A program made the position numbers and the translations under genes. 64,000 nucleotides of DNA, taken from contig NZ_JAINZO010000001.1 of assembly GCF_020179605.1 (NCBI RefSeq), forward strand, positions 1,178,001 to 1,242,000, in the 5' to 3' direction. The stretch comes from Geomonas agri. GTDB taxonomy: Bacteria; Desulfobacterota; Desulfuromonadia; Geobacterales; Geobacteraceae. Numbering within the stretch: the first letter of the stretch is position 1; every line of letters starts with the position of its first letter. This document shows, one piece after another, positions 60,646 to 64,000 of this stretch. Under the pieces are notes generated by a model. The model was not told the DNA's origin. It saw only the letters and a program-made list of their open reading frames with translations, and searched no databases.

Positions 60646-62127
60646 ATGAAGAGAAACAGGAAAACCGCGCTTGCCCTTTCCCTTGGCCTGGTGCTCGGCG
60701 CCGCCACCTCGGCCCTCGCGCAGCCCACCGTCAACCTGACGCTGAAGGATGCCATCAAGATGGCCTTCGAGAAAAACCTCGACCTGAAGGTGGAACTGTA
60801 CAACCCCGCCATGGCCGAGGCCGACATTCGGCGTAACCTGGGGATATACGATCCGCTGCTGACTTTGGGCATTGACTACGAGCGCAGCAACAGCAGCAAC
60901 TTCCTGACTTTCCGGCCGCAGCCGATCGATCAGGTCACCGCGAACGCCGGGGTGAGCCAGCTCCTGCCCACCGGCACCGTCGTCGGCGCCACCGCGCAGA
61001 GCGGCTGGATCAGCAATTCCGCCAAGTACTACTCCAACGCCGTCGACCTCACCTTGCAGCAACCGTTGCTCAGGGGCTTCGGGCAGGAGAACACCGAGCT
61101 CGCCATCAACGTCTCCCGTTTCACCAAGGGGGAGACCATGAACGTTTTCCGGACCCGGCTGAGCGATACCGTCGCCAAGGTCCGCAACGACTATTTCCAG
61201 CTCTACAACCTGCTCGAGGTGCTCGAGGTGCGCCGCACCTCGCTGGCCCTGGCCAAGCGCATCCTGCAGGACGACCAGGGACGGGTCAAGGCGGGCGTGC
61301 TACCGGCCTACGAGCTGCTCAATTCCGAATTCCAGGTTGCCACCCGCGAAAAGCAGGTTATCGACGCGGAGCGGGCGGTCCGGGACCAGATGGACGTGCT
61401 GCGGGTTGAACTGCAACTTCCATCCACCGCGGAGATCGTTCTTGCGGACCAGCCCTACCGCGGCCGCTACAACCTCGCAGAAAAGGAGGCACTGGACGGT
61501 GCTTTGGGCAACCGCCCCGAGCTTGCCACCCAGCGCGACGTCATCAAGATCAATGACTTGCAGCAGCGGGTGGCGAAGAACCAGACCTTGCCAGCACTTA
61601 CCCTCAATGCCAGCGTCGGCACCGGTGGCTTCGACCCCCGTTTCCTGCGCGGTATGGAGAAAACTGCGACCATCGACGAACCGAGCTGGGGGGTGGGGCT
61701 GCAGTTCAGCTATCCCTTGGGCAACCGGGCCGCGGAGAATGACTACATCAGGAAAAAGCTCACCTTGGAACAAGCCCAGACCCAGCTGCAAAACCTTGAG
61801 TCCGGCGTGGTGCGGGACGTAAAGGCGGCGCTGCGCCTGGTGGCGGCAAGCTACACCCAGCTTGATGTAACCGCGCGCGGCACGGCCTATGCCGAGGACA
61901 GGCTGCGTGCCTTCCAGAAGCGTCACGATGTTGGCCTTGCTACCACCAAGGACGTCTTCGATGTCGAGAACGACCTGGTGACTGCCAAGGGGAACCAGAT
62001 CCAGGCCGTGGTGGATTACAACAACTCGATCACGCAACTGTGGCGTGCGACCGGGGAGATCCTGAACCAGGAAGGGATCAGCGTGACCGACACCGATGCC
62101 GATCACCTGTACCAAAAGATGAAGTAG
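60646..62127 (+). CDS. TolC-family outer-membrane efflux protein
   Basis: A 493-residue outer-membrane factor. The signal peptide is at about 1-25 (LALSLGLVLGAATSALA). Two OEP repeats follow with long helices (for example EVRRTSLALAKRILQDDQGRVKAGVLPAYELLNSEFQVATREKQ and ENDYIRKKLTLEQAQTQLQN). The end is GLATTKDVFDVENDLVTAKGNQIQAVVDYNNSITQLWRATG, the classical VxxxxxxL motif region. The ATG at 60646 is six bases after AAAGGA; a TTG at 60631 is not used. It is the last gene of the adaptor-ATPase-permease-OMF operon. Confidence 0.92.
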   Translation: MKRNRKTALALSLGLVLGAATSALAQPTVNLTLKDAIKMAFEKNLDLKVELYNPAMAEADIRRNLGIYDPLLTLGIDYERSNSSNFLTFRPQPIDQVTANAGVSQLLPTGTVVGATAQSGWISNSAKYYSNAVDLTLQQPLLRGFGQENTELAINVSRFTKGETMNVFRTRLSDTVAKVRNDYFQLYNLLEVLEVRRTSLALAKRILQDDQGRVKAGVLPAYELLNSEFQVATREKQVIDAERAVRDQMDVLRVELQLPSTAEIVLADQPYRGRYNLAEKEALDGALGNRPELATQRDVIKINDLQQRVAKNQTLPALTLNASVGTGGFDPRFLRGMEKTATIDEPSWGVGLQFSYPLGNRAAENDYIRKKLTLEQAQTQLQNLESGVVRDVKAALRLVAASYTQLDVTARGTAYAEDRLRAFQKRHDVGLATTKDVFDVENDLVTAKGNQIQAVVDYNNSITQLWRATGEILNQEGISVTDTDADHLYQKMK

Positions 62128-62209
62128 TCACCGCTCCGGAGCACCTGTTTGCCACCCGCACGATCCACGCTACAATTGGCGAATGTTAATGTTGAAGGTG
62201 GAGGTGGCT

Positions 62210-62467
62210 ATGTCAAGGGTGCGCTACGAGCACGTTCATCAGATCAGGTTCACTGCGGTTGGTGCCAAGACCGTTGCCGACCTCATCCGCACTTTTGACG
62301 AGAGCCTGCAGCTTTTCAAACGGTGGGAAGAAAAAGGAATAGAGCTTGACCCGCATGGCGTAGGGAGCAACTATGCCATTTTTTATACCTACGATGAAGA
62401 AGTCGCCAAGCAGGAGGGGTTCGAACGGATACGGACCGAGTCGGGAAACCCGCTGCCGCGGCGTTGA
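62210..62467 (+). CDS. Uncharacterised 85-residue protein
   Basis: A small soluble protein with an N-terminal basic strand (YEHVHQIRFTAVGAKTV), a helix (ADLIRTFDESLQLFKRWEEKG) and an end FYTYDEEVAKQEGFERI. GGAGG lies five bases before the ATG at 62210. No family is recognised. It is likely a separate unit, with a terminator-like hairpin downstream at 62490. Confidence 0.65.
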   Translation: MSRVRYEHVHQIRFTAVGAKTVADLIRTFDESLQLFKRWEEKGIELDPHGVGSNYAIFYTYDEEVAKQEGFERIRTESGNPLPRR

Positions 62468-62489
62468 TGGTTGGCAAGAGGGACAGTGT

Positions 62490-62527
62490 TAAAGGGGACG
62501 GGCACCTGCGGAGCCTGTCCCCTTTTT
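62490..62527 (+). terminator. Terminator-like hairpin, REP-like wording
   Basis: AAAGGGGAC pairs with GTCCCCTTT around a loop containing GGCACCTGCGGAGCC, followed by five T. Confidence 0.7.
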
Positions 62528-62602
62528 GCTTCCAACGGACGCCCCACCTATGAGATACTTTGCCGTCACCATCTCCACAAAAGCGTCAAAGGCAAAGGAA
62601 AC

Positions 62603-63379
62603 ATGTCCCATCTGCACCGTTTTTCCCGTACCGAACTCCTTATTGGACCTGCTGGACTCGATAAACTCAAAAACTCGACCGTCGCCATCTTCGGTTTGGG
62701 CGGGGTAGGAAGCTACGCCGCCGAAGCACTGGCCCGTGCCGGGGTAGGGCGCCTGGTCATCGTCGACTTCGACGAGATCTGCCTCACCAACGTCAACCGC
62801 CAGTTGCACGCCATGGACGGCACCGTGGGTAAGGCCAAGGCGGTGGTCATGGCCGAGCGCATGCGCCTGATCAACCCGCAGGCGGAAATCGTTCCTTACC
62901 ATGACTTCTACTCCGCGGAGAACAGCGACTTCCTGCTCCACGACCACTACGACTACGTGGTCGACGCCATCGACCACATCACCAGCAAGCTGCACCTGAT
63001 TCGCACCTGCCGCGAAAAGGACATTCCCATCATCTCGAGCATGGGGGCAGCGGCCAAGCTTGACCCGACCAAGATAGGCGTCGCCGATATCTCGCAGACG
63101 CACAAGTGCCGCATGGCGCGTTCTGTGCGTAAGCTCTTGAAAAAACAGGGGATTGAAAGCGGTGTAAAGGTGGTCTTCTCGACCGAGGAGTACCGCGAGC
63201 AGGTGGGAAAGGACGGCGGCTGCAAGGGGAACTGCATCTGCCCCAATAAGGACGATCAGAAGTTCTCTTGCGAACACCGCCGCGTGATACTGGGGAGCGT
63301 TTCCTTCATCCCCTCCATCTTCGGGCTGACCATGGCGGGGGTAGTGGTGAATGACCTGCTGGCGGCGCAAGGTGCCTAA
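62603..63379 (+). CDS. tcdA: tRNA threonylcarbamoyladenosine dehydratase (TcdA)
   Basis: A 258-residue ThiF/E1-like enzyme. It begins MSHLHRFSRTELLIGPAGLDKL, carries the nucleotide-binding GLGGVGSYAAEALARAGVGRLVIVDFD and NRQLHA, and has the C-terminal Cys cluster CKGNCICPNK. It converts t6A at tRNA position 37 to cyclic t6A using ATP. The ATG at 62603 is seven bases from AAAGGAA; the longer frame upstream overlaps the hairpin. Confidence 0.93.
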   Translation: MSHLHRFSRTELLIGPAGLDKLKNSTVAIFGLGGVGSYAAEALARAGVGRLVIVDFDEICLTNVNRQLHAMDGTVGKAKAVVMAERMRLINPQAEIVPYHDFYSAENSDFLLHDHYDYVVDAIDHITSKLHLIRTCREKDIPIISSMGAAAKLDPTKIGVADISQTHKCRMARSVRKLLKKQGIESGVKVVFSTEEYREQVGKDGGCKGNCICPNKDDQKFSCEHRRVILGSVSFIPSIFGLTMAGVVVNDLLAAQGA

Positions 63380-63418
63380 GGCGTTAAGTGCCGAAATCAG
63401 ACCTTTTTGTAATATTCC

Positions 63419-64000
63419 TTACCCCTCTACCTCATGCCCTTCCCCCCGGAGGGGGGAGGTTGGGAGGGGGGCAGCTTGGACTGCACGCAAGCCCCCTCCC
63501 TGGCCCTCCCCCTCCGGGGGAGGGGAGTGAGGCCTCCCGCACAGGTCCCGCATCTCTAGAGCGTTCCTAGCCGCGCAGCCGCTGCGACAGTTGTTGAACA
63601 TGATAAAAGTGGTCCGCGCCGTCTCGTTTAGCCGCATGGCGTCCCGCGCAATTTCTTTCAGCTCGCTTTCCTGATACATATACTCGTCGGCCGGCGCATC
63701 GCTATGCCAGCTGTCGCCGTTTCTACCGTGTAGCCTGAAGTAGGCGATACCCGTGGTGGCTGCGGGATGGAAGGGGGCGGTGGAGAGATTGCCGAACTGC
63801 GGCTCGTCGCAGGTGATGTAGGTGATCTTGTGCTCTTTGAGGAAAGCAAGCATGTCGTCCCGGTGCTGCGAGGTGAACCAGCTGCCGTGGCGGAACTCGA
63901 CAGCGATGGGGATCCCCGCCATCAGATCCTTACAGTAATTCAGGTAGTCCAGGTTGGCCTTCTTGTAGCCGAACCAGGGCGGGAACTGGAAGATGACGAA
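63419..64000 (-). CDS. DUF72 family protein, N-terminal part outside window
   Basis: The frame enters from base 64000 and is open to the stop at 63419 (193 codons). It has the DUF72 hallmarks: VIFQFPPWFGY at the window edge, IAVEFRHGSWF, ITYITCDEPQF, YFRLHGRNGD, and FIMFNNCRSGCAARNALEMRDL (the family's NN-x-G-AA-NA end). The family has a TIM-barrel-like fold with unknown enzymatic function. The last 38 residues (after DLCG) are Pro/Gly/Glu-rich and come from the repeat cluster, so the native C-terminus was probably extended by repeat insertion. Confidence 0.88.
   Translation of the reverse strand, partial: FVIFQFPPWFGYKKANLDYLNYCKDLMAGIPIAVEFRHGSWFTSQHRDDMLAFLKEHKITYITCDEPQFGNLSTAPFHPAATTGIAYFRLHGRNGDSWHSDAPADEYMYQESELKEIARDAMRLNETARTTFIMFNNCRSGCAARNALEMRDLCGRPHSPPPEGEGQGGGLRAVQAAPLPTSPLRGEGHEVEG
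63430..63535. repeat. CCCTCCCC/GGGGAGGG intergenic repeat cluster
   Basis: Two GC-rich inverted repeats in tandem: CCTTCCCCCC-GGAGGGGGGAGG (63436-63458) and CCCTCCCCCT-CCGGGGGAGGGG (63506-63528), of the same family as 20305 and 31112. The minus-strand DUF72 gene reads through it. Confidence 0.6.

Overview
The window is a GC-rich chromosomal segment of a free-living delta-type proteobacterium. A large multiheme c-type cytochrome, sigma-54-dependent regulators and sigma-54 promoters, a bacteriohemerythrin, many sensory kinases, a MucR-type regulator and Ppx/SixA phosphate genes together point to the Geobacterales (Geobacter/Geomonas/Citrifermentans type). This placement comes from gene content only. 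There are two tRNA genes, no rRNA, no CRISPR array and no intact insertion sequence. I see one toxin-antitoxin pair beside a tRNA, but no prophage or large island.

Layout. 0-8 kb: a flavin-barrel protein, a DoxX/DUF2007 pair, a stand-alone receiver behind a probable sigma-54 promoter, a possible small RNA, an unknown basic-tailed protein, and a minus-strand operon of NtrC-type regulator, Cache/HAMP histidine kinase and hemerythrin. 8-17 kb: a P-type ATPase, a Kef-type antiporter, glycogen phosphorylase, CheW, and a 60-residue membrane protein behind a sigma-54 promoter with upstream inverted motifs. 17-25 kb: a minus-strand Ppx/GppA-HD, helix-hairpin-helix and SixA group, a minus-strand set of very small genes, an M20 peptidase and a DUF3300 protein. 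24-36 kb: a hybrid PAS kinase, an ECF-type Co/Ni importer (CbiMN-CbiQ-CbiO), a cold-shock protein, a YaiI/DUF188 protein, a coiled-coil/J-like/leucine-rich protein, two trans-sulfuration enzymes under a SAM-I riboswitch, and MucR.

36-48 kb is one long plus-strand run. It holds a fused acyl-CoA/ACP synthetase-ACP-PlsC protein followed by a Spinster-like MFS transporter (a possible lysophospholipid salvage pair), two lipoproteins, an AI-2E family permease, a periplasmic protein, and an Att-like ABC exporter (ATPase, FtsX permease, AttH/CrtC lipocalin-like protein). 48-64 kb: tRNA-Ala, a strongly structured leader, a heme-c sensor GGDEF-EAL protein, tRNA-Leu, a HigB/HigA-like module, a zinc-ribbon HEAGH membrane protein, a Blc lipocalin, a multiheme cytochrome, superoxide dismutase, a complete MacA-MacB-TolC-like exporter, TcdA and the end of a DUF72 gene.

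The strongest leads for new biology are the synthetase-ACP-PlsC plus Spinster-like MFS pair, the micro-gene set at 20.4-21.1 kb ending in a 28-residue ORF, the cytochrome with an unusual C-X8-CH motif, the paired-motif sigma-54 control region at 16.8-17.0 kb, and the folded leader at 48.9-49.1 kb. Start sites were moved to codons with good ribosome binding sites where the longest frame began too early. Functions rest on motif recognition by eye; no database search was run.
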